64,000 nt of DNA. It comes from Terrilactibacillus sp. S3-3. GTDB taxonomy: Bacteria > Bacillota > Bacilli > Bacillales > Sporolactobacillaceae. The stretch is from contig CP129291.1 in assembly GCA_030437565.1 (NCBI GenBank), positions 1,736,001 through 1,800,000 of the forward strand, given 5' to 3'. The position numbers and the translations under genes are program-made. The notes below the pieces were generated by a model that was not told where the DNA came from, did not search any database, and saw nothing but the letters and a program-made list of their open reading frames with translations. This document shows, in pieces, positions 48,287 through 60,588 of this stretch (its first letter is position 1; each line of letters opens with the position of its first letter).

Positions 48287-48812
48287 GTTTCACTTTGACC
48301 TTGTCGGCGATGAAACCGCTGACGAGTGCATCATAATCATGCAGGTCGACGAGGAGACGATCAATCACTTCTCGAACGGCACCGCTGCCGCCGGGCCGTT
48401 CGGTGACGAAATCGACTCTGCTCTTAACAAAAGGGACGGCATTGCTTGGAGCGGCAGAGAAGCCGATCCGTTCCAATATCGGCAAATCATTCAGATCATC
48501 GCCGATGTAGCAAACCTCCTTGTAGTTATAGCCCAATTCCGCCAGCAATTCATCCAGTTTTTCCAGTTTGGCATTGACGCCCTGGTAGATAAAATCGATG
48601 CCGAGCTCTTCCGCACGAATGCTGACCGCGCGCGACTTTCGGCCGGTGATGATCGCGAACTTGATGCCGGCATATTTGGCAAGGGTAATCCCGAGGCCGT
48701 CCTGGCAGTGAAAAGATTTATATTCTGTCCCGTCCGTACCGATAAACAGCTGTCCGTTTGTAAGGACACCGTCAACATCCAGCACAATTAATTTTATCTT
48801 CTTTTTCAACAT
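48282..48812 (-). CDS. kdsC: 3-deoxy-D-manno-octulosonate 8-phosphate phosphatase KdsC
   Basis: HAD-family phosphatase that converts Kdo-8-phosphate to Kdo. Intact, 176 residues. Motif 1 is LIVLDVDGVLTNGQLFIGTD (nucleophile Asp and acid Asp), then YKSFHCQDGLGITLAKYAGI, motif 2 AIITGRKSRAVSIRAEELGI, Lys in VNAKLEKLDELLAELG and motif 4 VCYIGDDLNDLPILERIGFS. These are the standard KdsC sequence blocks; the small helical cap-less fold acts as a tetramer. The ATG overlaps the stop of kdsD (TGATG). Third gene of a kdsA-kdsD-kdsC operon, unexpected in a Gram-positive. Confidence 0.9.
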   Translation of the reverse strand: MLKKKIKLIVLDVDGVLTNGQLFIGTDGTEYKSFHCQDGLGITLAKYAGIKFAIITGRKSRAVSIRAEELGIDFIYQGVNAKLEKLDELLAELGYNYKEVCYIGDDLNDLPILERIGFSAAPSNAVPFVKSRVDFVTERPGGSGAVREVIDRLLVDLHDYDALVSGFIADKVKVKQ

Positions 48813-49861
48813 CAGAGTCCGAGCCTTGTTAAATCCTGGATGCGAATCATCGCGATCGGTTTTTTGCTTCCCGGTTCAACAACCGGCAGGGCATTGACGT
48901 TTTTTTTCTTCCATCAGGTGAAGGGCTTCCGTGGCCAGCTGATCGGTCTCTACGACAAACGGGTTTTCTGTATAAATATCTTTAATTGGCTGATCCCAGA
49001 CGACATGTTTGCTGGCCAGCGCCTTGCGAATATCTCCATCGGTGAGAATGCCGATGATGATGATCTGGCCTTGATCGTCGACAATGGAAATGGCACCGAT
49101 ACCGCTGTCGGTCATTTGAAACAGCACTTCTTTCACACGAGCATGCTGCTCGGCGACGGGGTTGACGGCATGAATGACGCGCAGCACTCGTTTTATTGTC
49201 AAAAGCAGCTTTCTGCCGAGCGAGCCGCCGGGATGGAAGAGGGCGAAATTTTCCGGCTGGAAATCGCGGACTTTAAGCAAAGCAATCGCAATGGCATCGC
49301 CTAGAACCAGTGTCGCTGTTGTCGTGGAAGTCGGCGCGAGTCCAAGCGGGCAGGCTTCCTTAATGTCGCCGATGTCAATCGATAAATTCGAACGCTTTGC
49401 CAGCGTTGAGTCGAGTGAGCCGACAATTGAGATGACACGTGCGCCAATGCGGCGGATGGATGGCAAAATCCTGAGCACTTCCACCGTTTCGCCGCTGTTT
49501 GAGATCGCCAGCACGACATCTTTGCGTGTCACCCGCCCCAAATCACCGTGAAGTGCTTCGGCAGGATGCAAAAAGAAGGAAGGGGTGCCTGTGCTCGCCA
49601 GTGTTGACGAGATTTCTTCCCGATAATCCCGGATTTTCCCATTCCGGTCAAAATAATCCGTCCTTCACAATTTAAAATCATGTCAATGACGTCATTCAAT
49701 TTTTCGGGATCGAGGCGATCTCTCAATTTTAGAATTTCATCGACTTCCGCTTCCATCGTTTCTTTAATACTTTCCATATAGTCATAGTCGGCATGTTTCA
49801 CATGGGCTTTGAATTTATAATTGGCCGTCGGCATTTTCTTGTCTTCCGTCTCTTGCAACAT
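48812..49861 (-). CDS. kdsD: D-arabinose 5-phosphate isomerase KdsD (KpsF/GutQ family), frameshifted
   Basis: Turns ribulose 5-phosphate into arabinose 5-phosphate, the sugar used by KdsA. The SIS domain shows as GRIILTGMGKSGIIGKK, then ALHGDLGRVTRKDVVLAISN and SGETVEVLRILPSIRRIGAR; two CBS domains follow, with TDSGIGAISIVDDQGQIIII and GILTDGDIRKALASK. Frames change near 49610 and 48907. Length about 349 residues, with a 20-residue extra start compared with enteric enzymes. ATG 49861 has AAGGAG at eight bases, overlapping the kdsA stop. Confidence 0.9.
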
Positions 49862-49873
49862 GAGCATCTCTCC

Positions 49874-50717
<844 letters not shown>

Positions 50718-50809
50718 GCTTTCACCTCGTAATGTTAAAAGATTTTAAATTTTTAGTTATCTAAGAAGCTGTCTATATCAGGTCGTTATTGTCAGGTTTT
50801 TTTTCGATA

Positions 50810-50827
50810 GATGATCGTCCGATCATC
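50810..50827. promoter_or_regulatory. Palindrome upstream of kdsA, possible operator
   Basis: GATGATCG-TC-CGATCATC is a perfect 8+8 inverted repeat, 93 bases upstream of the kdsA start. A second palindrome GGCTCG-CGC-CGAGCC lies at 50860-50874. Either could bind a regulator of the kds operon. Confidence 0.4.
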
Positions 50828-51132
50828 ATCGTATTCTCTTTTCAGTCATCATGACACTAGGCTCGCGCCGAGCCATGATCCATTTATCGAAACAACTCCT
50901 TTCTTTGCGGTATGCAAGGTAAAGAAACCATCAGCTGATTATCCATTCCCGCAATTTCTAGTTAGTAAACATCTTTTTTATGAAAAAATACTTTAGTGAA
51001 AATAATTTCACCTATTTTTTAACAAATCGGCACTTGCGCCTTCAGTTTTGCTCTTTCCCTTTAACACATAATGAATCAAAGGCAGGCGGGGTGAATGGAC
51101 GGGGGCAGCTCAGGACACGGCGCTTTCGAATG

Positions 51133-51163
51133 TTGCCGGTTGAAAAAGCACACCAATTATAGT
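51133..51163 (+). promoter_or_regulatory. Predicted promoter of the thiamine transporter operon
   Basis: TTGCCG (51133-51138) and TATAGT (51158-51163) are 19 bases apart, and the TPP riboswitch begins about 32 bases later. Confidence 0.45.
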
Positions 51164-51194
51164 ATGGTTGGATGGAAAAGAAAATACGTTTTGT

Positions 51195-51276
51195 CCACTA
51201 GGGGGGCGTTTCGCTGAGAAGGGCAGTTGCCTTGACCCTTAGACCTGATCTGGATAATACCAGCGTAGGGAAGTGG
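51195..51276 (+). ncRNA. TPP riboswitch (THI element)
   Basis: The conserved THI-box blocks are all here: CCACTAGGGGGGCG, CGCTGAGAAGGGC, TTGACCCTTAGACCTGATCT, GGATAATACCAGCGTAGGGA and AGTGGC. The ends pair (CCACTAGGG with the closing AAGTGG region). It precedes ykoE and a terminator at 51310, so thiamine pyrophosphate should stop transcription of the transporter. Confidence 0.95.
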
Positions 51277-51309
51277 CTTTGCTTTAAAACTTGCGAATGA
51301 GTGATCCGA

Positions 51310-51350
51310 AAAAAGCCGCTTCCAATTGTAATGGGAGCGGTTTTTTTATT
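51310..51350 (+). terminator. Riboswitch-controlled intrinsic terminator
   Basis: AAAAGCCGCTTCC pairs with GGGAGCGGTTTTTTT around AATTGTAAT. It is between the TPP aptamer and ykoE and is the expected expression platform. Confidence 0.85.
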
Positions 51351-51426
51351 TTTATTTTCGCAGTATCGGGTGAGGAGTAAATGGATAGAGAGACCTTATG
51401 GGCAAAACAAACAAGGGGAGATTTAT

Positions 51427-52008
51427 ATGAGCAAAAAGTTGAAATTGACCGATATTTTGGTCACGATTGTGGTTGCGCTTGTTTTTGGACTTATTTACAA
51501 ACTGTGGGGGCCGCTTTCTACACTTATTCAACCGCTTGGTTTTCAAATTGACCAGCTGGTTTACGGCATGTGGTTCATCGCCGCTCCGTTTGCGGCGCTT
51601 TTGATTCGCAAGCCGGGTGTTGTTTTTTTTTTGGCGGAAGTGGCCGCAGCTCTGGCGGAAATGCTGTTTGCCGGGCAAGGAGGGCTTATTGACTTATATT
51701 ACGGCATTTTGCAAGGATTGTTTTCCGAACTTGTTTTTGCAGCGTTCCGCTATCGAAAATTCACGCTTTCCGTTGCCGTTTTATCGGGAATTGCCGCCTC
51801 GCTTGCTTCGCTGATTCTCGATGTGGCCTACGGCTATTTGAATGAACTTGCCGGGTGGAACCTTACGCTTAATATCATTTTCCGGTTTGTCAGCGGTGCA
51901 CTGGTTGCCGGCGCATTTGCCTATGTCCTTGTCAAGGCTTTGGAAAAGACGGGCGTGACAAACCTCGTCCGGCCGGTATCGAAGGATGACTATAATGTCC
52001 TCAAATAA
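51427..52008 (+). CDS. ykoE: Thiamine/hydroxymethylpyrimidine ECF transporter substrate-binding subunit YkoE
   Basis: Intact membrane protein of 193 residues with about five hydrophobic helices, starting MSKKLKLTDILVTIVVALVF. It contains IDQLVYGMWFIAAPFAALLI and EMLFAGQGGLIDLYYGILQG, typical of YkoE. As the S component it binds thiamine or its pyrimidine part. GGGGAG lies before the ATG at 51427. It sits behind a TPP riboswitch and overlaps ykoD by 14 bases. Confidence 0.92.
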   Translation: MSKKLKLTDILVTIVVALVFGLIYKLWGPLSTLIQPLGFQIDQLVYGMWFIAAPFAALLIRKPGVVFFLAEVAAALAEMLFAGQGGLIDLYYGILQGLFSELVFAAFRYRKFTLSVAVLSGIAASLASLILDVAYGYLNELAGWNLTLNIIFRFVSGALVAGAFAYVLVKALEKTGVTNLVRPVSKDDYNVLK

Positions 52009-53484
52009 TCGGGACGAGTGGGGCGTGACGAATCTCCGCCTGGCGTTTCCGAAGAAAAAAAAAACGATGTTTTTCAAAGATTTAACTTTTCATTATCGAA
52101 AAGGCGAAAAAATTTGCTGCTGGGTCCCTCAGGGTGCGGAAAATCGACACTCTTGGAGGTTCTGTCAGGGCTGGTGCCAAACAGTATTGAACTGCCGATG
52201 AAGGCTGAAAAAATCAGCATTCCCGAACACTGGGGCTACATTTTCCAAAATCCCGATACACAGTTCTGTATGCCTTATGTCGATGAAGAGATCGCTTTTG
52301 TTTTGGAAAATCGCCAAGTGGAGCGAAGTGAGATGCCGGCGCTCATCGCCCGCTATTTGCACGCGGCCGGACTTGATTTCGAAAGTCCCCACCGGCTGAT
52401 TAATGAATTATCCGGTGGAATGAAGCAGAGGCTGGCAACGGCCGGTGTCCTGGCTCTTGAGCCGGATGTTCTGTTTCTCGATGAACCGACGGCGATGCTT
52501 GATCCGGAGGGAACAAAACAGCTATGGAACACGATGCGGCGTGTGGCGGAGGGGCGGACCGTGCTCGTCGTCGAGCATAAAATCGATGAGGTGATAGATT
52601 TTGTCGATCGCGTGGTCGTCTTTGACGACTGCGGCAGGATTGTCCGCGATGGGGCAAAGGATGAGGTGCTCCGAGCCAGCCAAAAAGAACTGAATGACGC
52701 CGGCATTTGGTATCCCGGGGTATGGGAAGCGCGTGACAGCGCTCGTTCCATCCCCAAGGTGAACCATAATACGGTGCCGCTTTTAGAATTGAACCATTTT
52801 CACGTGTTCAGAAAAAGGCAATTGAAAGTGGCCGTTCCCCATTTGACTGTGGGAGAAGGGGAGTGGGTGTGCATCATCGGTGAAAATGGCGCCGGAAAAA
52901 AAGCACGCTGCTCGAAGGTATTATGGGGCTGATTCCATTCAAAGGGACATGCAGATGGCATATTGAAAACATGGAAAAAAACGTCGCCTTTGTGTTCCAA
53001 AATCCAGAATATCAATTTGTCACCGATCAGGTGGACGATGAAATGGGGTTTGACCTGACACTGAAAAATGTGCCGGAAAAAAAGAACTGAATGAGCGTGT
53101 GAATGAATGCTTGACCGCTTTTCGCTGACGAAGCAGCGGGACAATCATCCATTTCAGCTTTCTGTCGGCCAGAAGCGGCGGCTTAGCGTTGCTTCCAGTC
53201 TGATCGATCGGCCAAAGGCAGTCTTGCTGGATGAGCCGACATTTGGTCAGGATGCCCGCAATACTTTTGCCTTATTAAATATCTTTGAGCAAATACGAAG
53301 CGAGGGGTCGACAGTGATCATGGTCACCCATGAAATGGAAGTTGTTAAACGATTTGCCACTCGGGTGATTGCGATCAAAGACGGCGCGATTTTATCCGAT
53401 ACGCCGACGGGGCGAAGCGGCGGACGGAGCGGGGAGGCAAGCGATGGACGGCCTGTGGAAAAACACCGACAAATGGTTTTTTAG
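51995..53484 (+). CDS. ykoD: Thiamine ECF transporter double ATPase YkoD, frameshifted
   Basis: Two fused ABC ATPase domains that power the YkoEDC transporter. Domain 1: Walker A LLGPSGCGKSTLLEVLSG, Q-loop IFQNPDTQF, signature ELSGGMKQRLATAGVL, Walker B PDVLFLDEPTAMLD. Domain 2: Walker A IIGENGAGK (frame break within it near 52905), VFQNPEYQF, LSVGQKRRLSVAS, AVLLDEPTFGQD. Frames also change near 52115 and 53088. Joined length about 495 residues. The ATG at 51995 follows AAGGATG. It overlaps ykoC by about 40 bases if the end at 53484 is right. Confidence 0.9.
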
Positions 53485-54241
53485 CGTCAATCCGTCACTC
53501 AAGTTTATTGTGATTGCCGCGCTCTTTATGGTCTATTTGTTTGTCCATAATCTAAATACAATGATTTGGGCGACGGTGATTTTTTCCGCCGTTTATCTGG
53601 CGGTACGGATTTTCAAAAAAATTATCGCTGGGGCTTATTTTTACCGCTTTGGTTTTGTCGCTTTTCAGTTCGACAACGATGATCTTTTTCGGCAAAGGAA
53701 CGCATGTTTTATTTCAGTGGCATCTGCTAGTGATCTCGCGGGAGAGTTTGGCGAGGGGGGCGCAGATCGGCCTCAGAACATTTGTATACAGCCTGATGGG
53801 CTTGATTTTAATGTCGACGACCGAGCCGGTTTTTTTTTTTTATTCGCTGATGCAGCAATTGAAAGTGCCGGCCAAATATGCTTATGGCTGCCTAGCGGCC
53901 TTTCGCATGCTGCCGATTATGGCTGAGGAATTTATCCATATTCGGCAAGCGATGAAAGTGCGGGGAATGACAAGAAAAAAAGGTATGAAAGCACGCTATG
54001 AACGAGTGAAACGTTATGCGATCACTTTGCTTGCGCAATCGATTCGCCGGGCTCAGCGGACCGCCGTCGCGATGGAGGCCAAACAGTTTTCGATGACACA
54101 AAGCGCACTTATTATTATCAGGTGGTTTACAGCCGTTACGATTTGCTTTTTGCCTGCTTGATAATGGCAGCCGTCATCGGCTCGTTTGCTTTATCGCATT
54201 ATTTTCCGCTGACTCCCTACCAAAACGTTCTTGAAGACTAA
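53444..54241 (+). CDS. ykoC: Thiamine ECF transporter transmembrane subunit YkoC, frameshifted
   Basis: T component of the ECF transporter, about 265 residues. It starts MDGLWKNTDKWFFSVNPSLK after GGGGAGG, has hydrophobic helices (FIVIAALFMVYLFVHNL), and the coupling helices with AYGCLAAFRMLPIMAEEFIH and the Ala-Arg-Gly type motif VRGMTRKKGM. Frames change near 53630 and 54110; the restored end is FALSHYFPLTPYQNVLED. A terminator follows. Confidence 0.88.
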
Positions 54242-54253
54242 CATTGCAAAAAA

Positions 54254-54290
54254 AAAAAGAGCGCCCTCCTGAAAAGGGGCGCTCTTTTTT
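54254..54290. terminator. Bidirectional terminator between ykoC and the acyl-CoA synthetase
   Basis: AAAAAAGAGCGCCC and GGGCGCTCTTTTTT pair with a 12-base loop; runs of A and T flank it, so it can serve both convergent genes. Confidence 0.88.
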
Positions 54291-54298
54291 CGGCATTA

Positions 54299-55876
54299 TC
54301 AGTCTTCAGCGGATTGCAATTCGCGGTTTCTTAAGTCGACGCGGCGGATTTTTCCGGAATCCGTTTTCGGAAGAGCATCGATAAATTCGATCGCCCGCGG
54401 ATATTTGTACGGTGCAGTGAGCGATTTAACGAATTTCTGCAATTCCTTAACGAGTGCTTGATCGCCGGAAAGGCCGTCCCGCAGCACGACAAAAGCCTTC
54501 ACGATGTTGCCGCGAATTGGATCGGGGCTGGCGACAACGGCACATTCTTTGACCGCTTGATGTTTCATCAGCGCGTCTTCCACTTCAAAAGGTCCGATCG
54601 TGTATCCGGAACTGATGATGATATCATCTCTGCGGCCGTGGAACCAGAAATAATTGTCTTCGTCTTTTGATGCCCGGTCCCCGGTCAAGAAGTACTCACC
54701 GCGAACCGCTTTGTCATAGCGCTTCGGTTCCTTGTAATATGTTTTAAATAGAGCGGGAAAGTCGCGGCGAACGGCAATGTTGCCGATAACACCTGCCGGT
54801 ACCGGATGGCCTTCTTCATCGATGACAGTGATGAACTCATCCAAAATCGGTTTGCCCATCGAGCCTGGGCGAATATCCACGCCGTTGATCGTGCCGATAA
54901 GCAGCGTGCTTTCCGTTTGGCCGTAGCCGTCGCGAACCTGAATGTTAAAAGTCTTTTTGAACGTGTCGATGACTTCGCGGTTGAGTGCTTCACCGGCGGA
55001 AACAGCCGTATGCAGCTGCGAAAGGTCATATTTTTCCAAGTGATCAACATTTATCATCAGGCGGTACTCAGTTGGGGTACAGCACAGGACGTTAACATGG
55101 TAGTCCCTGGAGCAGCTGCAATTGTTTTTCAGGATGAAAACGGCCGAAAAAGCAGAGCCCTGTTGCCCCTTTTCCGAGGACGGAAAGAAATGGGCTCCAT
55201 ACCCATTTTTGCCAGCCTGGGCCGGCCGTCGCCCAAACCATGTCTTCCTCATGGATATTCAGCCAGCGGGTCGGCGCGATTCTGAGATGGGCATAAGCCC
55301 AGCCATGGGTGTGGACAACGCCTTTAGGGTTTCCAGTTGTCCCTGATGTGTAGGTCAAGAAGGCGGTATCGTCCGAGGTTGTCGCGACGGTCTCGAACGC
55401 CGTGTCCGATTCCTCCATCAATTTTTCCATTGACAGCCAGCCTTGGACGTCTCCTGCTACCGACAGTTTGAATTGAAGTGTCGGCATGTCTTCTTCAATA
55501 TTGTCGATTTGCGGACAGTAGTCAAAATAGGAAATGGCTGCTCTGGCACCGCCGTGATTGATCCGGTAGCTGATATCTTTTGAACGCAGCATTTCCGAAC
55601 AATCAGGACGAGTCCGGCTTTCAAAGCACCGAGATAAATCACGTAAGCTTCGATTAAGCGCGGGACAAGCACGATCACTTTGTCGCCCTTTGTAAGACCC
55701 AATTTGGTCAGCCCATTTGCGAACCGGTTCGCCTTTTGAATGAGCCCATGATAAGTGATTGTTTTTTTGTTGCCTAAATGATCTTCCCAGCGGATCGCAA
55801 TTTTATCCGAATCGAAGCGTTCGATTTCATTTGTTAGATTATAATTTTTCGGAGCAATCAAGTCCTTGAGTTCCAT
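54299..55876 (-). CDS. ytcI: Acyl-CoA synthetase (YtcI/MbcS type), frameshifted
   Basis: AMP-forming ligase for short or branched fatty acids. It starts MELKDLIAPKNYNLTNEIER; motifs are the P-loop FLTYTSGTTGNPKGVVHTHG, GYGQTESTLLIGTINGVDIR, the hinge GRRDDIIISSGYTIGPFEVE and the C-terminal catalytic Lys in LPKTDSGKIRRVDLRN. It resembles, from memory, B. subtilis YtcI and Listeria MbcS, which activate branched-chain acids. Frames change near 55600 and 55110. Length about 525 residues. ATG 55876 follows AAGGGAGAG at about eleven bases. Confidence 0.85.
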
Positions 55877-56220
55877 TGATGTAAATCTCTCCCTTGCCTT
55901 TATTTTTGTTGTCGGCAGATTTTTAATCATCCGCAACCTTTTAGGCTTATTATATAACTAATTATTAATACCTGCTACTAATATTTTTTTGATTATTTTA
56001 TAGAGGAAGATTAAATTCGGTTAAAAAAGACGATTTCCGCATGGACGAGTGCCGGCTTTTTAGGGATTATTTTTTAAAACCGACTTGTTAGGATCAATAT
56101 TTATTTCATTATCGAGAAAATTTTCTATGAACGGAAAGCCGGATGTCCTGTTATCCAGAGACATCCAGCCTTTCATGCCTAATATCTCCGGACGAATGAT
56201 CCGGAGGTTAACGATTCAGG
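55877..56220. other. Gene-free region between the acyl-CoA synthetase and spoIIP
   Basis: AT-rich start region of the minus-strand acyl-CoA synthetase on the left. A hairpin TCTCCGGA...TCCGGAGG at about 56188-56209, near the spoIIP stop, may be its terminator. No gene seen. Confidence 0.4.
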
Positions 56221-57339
56221 CTATTGTTTTTGAATGACAGCGCCGAGCGCATCAGCCAGCGCTTTTGCCGACCGATCGACCTCGGCCATTGTGTTATCGA
56301 CCCCGCCAATCTCCACTAAAATAGCATTTTTGGACAGATCTTGATTGTAAATGCCGTTTCCTTCAAGTTTACTTTTTCCGATCACGCCGCGGCTGATTCC
56401 CGGATAATGGTTTTCCAGCCATTGATTCACTTGCTTGGCGAGGTATAGATTGGCCGTATAATCGGGATTGGCCTCCCCGATGATAAACCCGATTCTTGCA
56501 TAGTCAGTGTTTTTAAGTGTCATTGTCGTCAGCTTGCGGCGAGAGGAATCGCGGTGGATATCGATGAAATACTGCAAGTGCCGATTTTTCTTCATTGCAG
56601 TTTGAACAATGTTTCTAGATAGCCGGTAGGCTTCGGTATAGTCCCAGCTGCGTTTTTTTAGCAGGGCGTCTTTATTGGATGTATCGTGCAAAAAGCCAAT
56701 CCCTTTTTTCTCAAGCTCTTGTCCAAGAACACTGCCGGCATGAATGATGTTCACACTGGGATCATCACTGACGGCACTCGACGCATTTGACTTATTTGAC
56801 AGGGCGGGTTTATACGATTCCCAGCTATGTGTGTGATAAATAAAAACCGTCCTGTTTTTAACTTTTGTCGAGGATTGCTGGCCGCCGTCATTTTTCTTGT
56901 CATTGTCGCCCGCGGGCGGCAGGCTGTAAGGCGGCGGAGGGGGGGATTCTTCCGGAAGATTCGTATAGTTCACCCCTTTTCCGGCGACAAAAATTTTGGC
57001 GTTATAAAGTGAAAAACCAGGAAGTTCGGATCCGAACAAACTGCGTACATCTTCAAATTTGATGTTTGTCGCCGATTCCAAAAGTAAATGATAGACGTTC
57101 ATCGGCTGCTCTTCTTTGGAGACAGATTGTTTGAAAACGACATTTTCATTACCGAATGTTTCATAGAGTATCGTCTTGGCCGGCCACGATACATCATGAA
57201 AATAATCATCTAGAAATTCAACATGGCTGTGATTGACGACAAGGAACAGGATAAAAATGTAAGTCGCTGCGATAAGGCAAAGATAGCGATAGAAGAGCTG
57301 GAAAGAGAGTGATTGTTTATTAAACATTCGGCGTTTCAA
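56221..57339 (-). CDS. spoIIP: Stage II sporulation protein P
   Basis: Intact, 372 residues. Peptidoglycan amidase/endopeptidase that works with SpoIID and SpoIIM during engulfment. One N-terminal membrane helix (LFYRYLCLIAATYIFILFLV), an extracytoplasmic segment with a Pro-rich stretch (SPPPPPYSLPPAGD), then the amidase domain: IYHTHSWESYKPAL (zinc His and Glu), FIDIHRDSSRRKLT (zinc His) and ILVEIGGVDNTMAEV (catalytic Glu). The TTG start at 57339 follows GGAGGAACCGCT. The gpr gene that precedes it in many Bacillus is not here. Confidence 0.94.
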   Translation of the reverse strand: MKRRMFNKQSLSFQLFYRYLCLIAATYIFILFLVVNHSHVEFLDDYFHDVSWPAKTILYETFGNENVVFKQSVSKEEQPMNVYHLLLESATNIKFEDVRSLFGSELPGFSLYNAKIFVAGKGVNYTNLPEESPPPPPYSLPPAGDNDKKNDGGQQSSTKVKNRTVFIYHTHSWESYKPALSNKSNASSAVSDDPSVNIIHAGSVLGQELEKKGIGFLHDTSNKDALLKKRSWDYTEAYRLSRNIVQTAMKKNRHLQYFIDIHRDSSRRKLTTMTLKNTDYARIGFIIGEANPDYTANLYLAKQVNQWLENHYPGISRGVIGKSKLEGNGIYNQDLSKNAILVEIGGVDNTMAEVDRSAKALADALGAVIQKQ

Positions 57340-57688
57340 AGCGGTTCCTCCTCGGGGTCAATCCGTTATCCCGCAGGGAGCAGGAAAAAACTTCTGCTTA
57401 ACGAGGCAGCTGCGCATGCCGTCACCTGGATGTCGCCTTTTTGTGAAAGTTGCCGATCGCCAGTCGAAAAGCAGGTTGATAAAAACTATGACAACGAGCA
57501 AAAGAATATGCTAGAGTGCCGGTCTTTCTGTCTGAAAATCCCTTTCATATTGACTGAAAAAATCTCATAAGATGGCTAAAGGACAAGCAGCAACGCCGTA
57601 TCATTTAGGTCATCGACAGTTTTTTAATTTTTTTGATAGGAGGGGATGACCGATTCGCCGTTCATACTCGACGTCACGCTATCTGTTT
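57340..57688. other. Divergent region between spoIIP and a lysozyme-like gene
   Basis: Contains the spoIIP start signals and, near 57640, a strong AGGAGGGGATGACC that must belong to the next gene, although its frame is unclear. No separate gene is seen. Confidence 0.4.
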
Positions 57689-58592
57689 TTGAGTTTAAGA
57701 AAAACAATCATTCTGCCGATTTTATTTTTGCTTCTGACCGCTAGTCTTTTTGCGGCGGTTGTGCCGATTTTAAGTGCCGGCCATGCGGCAAAATCGTCTA
57801 TTAAAGTGCAGCGCAGCCAGGCAGCTGTGCTGTGGGCTGAGACATTCGGCCGTGAAAACAGCTATTTTCAAGCCGCAGTGAAAGAAGCAAAATCGAAAGT
57901 CAGCGGCGGGCGGTTACTGGGACTGCTGCTGTCACAAGCGGACCACAGCAGCCCTTTCCTGCAGTCCGAAGAAACGCCCATTCCTTTTAAAAAATATAGT
58001 GCGATATTTCTGCAAGAGAATGATCCCATTTTTTCCTTTGATACACCGGAGCAGGCTGCGGATAGAGCAGGACAATCGAAGCAGGCATCAAAGCGATCCT
58101 TTTCGCAGCGTGAGGAAATATCAGCCTTATTTGCAGGAGCAATTGGGAAAAGTGCACCTGGCAGAGTATACGCCTGTAATGATGGCTTTAATGGAACAGG
58201 AAAGTCACGGAAAAGGGGGGGATCCGATGCAGTCTTCCGAGTCGGCAGGACTTGCGCCTAATACGATCAAAGACCCTAAATTAAGCATTCGCCAGGGGGT
58301 GAAACATTTCCGGGTGGTTCTTCTTTACGGCGAAAAAAAGAAAGTGGACTTTTCAACGATTATCCAAGCCTATAACATGGGGAAAGGCTACATTGATTTT
58401 GTCGCCGCGCACGGCCGTAAAAATACCGTGAATTTGGCCAAGCGTTTTTCACTGGCACAAGTCAAAAAAGATCCGCAGCGTTACAATTGCGGTGACGATA
58501 GCGAGAACTTCCGCTACCCATACTGCTACGGTGATTTCACCTATTCAACGAAAGTCAACAACGATGTGGTATCGCTTGTGAGCAGATACTAA
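57689..58592 (+). CDS. Lysozyme-like muralytic protein (CwlT-type), frameshifted
   Basis: Membrane-anchored peptidoglycan hydrolase of about 300 residues. A hydrophobic segment near the start (TIILPILFLLLTASLFAAVV) leads to an unstructured part, then the lysozyme-like domain: VHLAEYTPVMMALMEQESHG (catalytic Glu in QES), DPMQSSESAGL, IRQGVKHFRVVL, IIQAYNMGKGYIDFVAAHG and a C-terminal YPYCYGDFTYSTKVN. This is the CwlT/Slt-like domain. One frame change near 58120. The strong ribosome site at 57640 suggests that the real start is about 15 codons upstream, near 57650; TTG 57689 is the first open start. Confidence 0.75.
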
Positions 58593-58666
58593 AAAAGCCA
58601 AGGAACGAAAGAACCCCCGGAATGAAGAGGAGACGTCAATCCGGGGATAAGATGGCTGAAAACTTT

Positions 58667-60325
<1,659 letters not shown>

Positions 60326-60476
60326 TTATATCATGGCCGGACGGGAAAAGGGAACGCCGGCGATCCGCCGGGCGGAATGCCTGGTTTTATTAATAGGAAA
60401 CAAACGGCTAAGCCGAGGCTCCGGATTGACCATTTGCCGGCTTGCTGGTATCGAAGCAGGTTACAACCGGATGTGT

Positions 60477-60511
60477 CTTTACAATAATCTTACAAATCCT
60501 TTACAATAATC
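60477..60511. repeat. Tandem 13-base direct repeat upstream of a chemoreceptor
   Basis: CTTTACAATAATC at 60477-60489 and again at 60499-60511, a period of 22 bases or about two helical turns, so both copies face the same side of the DNA. Possible binding site for a regulator of the following gene. Confidence 0.6.
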
Positions 60512-60533
60512 ATCTATTTTCTTCGCCCCGCCT

Positions 60534-60541
60534 GTCGATAT
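60534..60541 (+). promoter_or_regulatory. Candidate SigD -10 box before the chemoreceptor
   Basis: GTCGATAT differs in one base from the SigD -10 consensus GCCGATAT used by motility and chemotaxis genes. The matching -35 (TAAA) is weak: only TCTA stands about 17 bases upstream. Confidence 0.35.
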
Positions 60542-60588
60542 TTACCTGTGGAACACTATCATGTCTTTATTTCGCAGAGGTGACTATC

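Larger units (their letters stand above)
50718..51194. other. Intergenic region between divergent kds and thiamine operons
   Basis: About 480 bases, AT-rich next to kdsA. Contains two palindromes (50810-50827 and 50860-50874) on the kdsA side and the thiamine-operon promoter at 51133-51163 on the other. No gene with a credible start is seen. Confidence 0.5.

Noticed and set aside
58612-58650. Terminator after the lysozyme-like gene (CCCCGGA...TCCGGGG)
   Set aside because: The arms are far apart and no T run follows on either strand.
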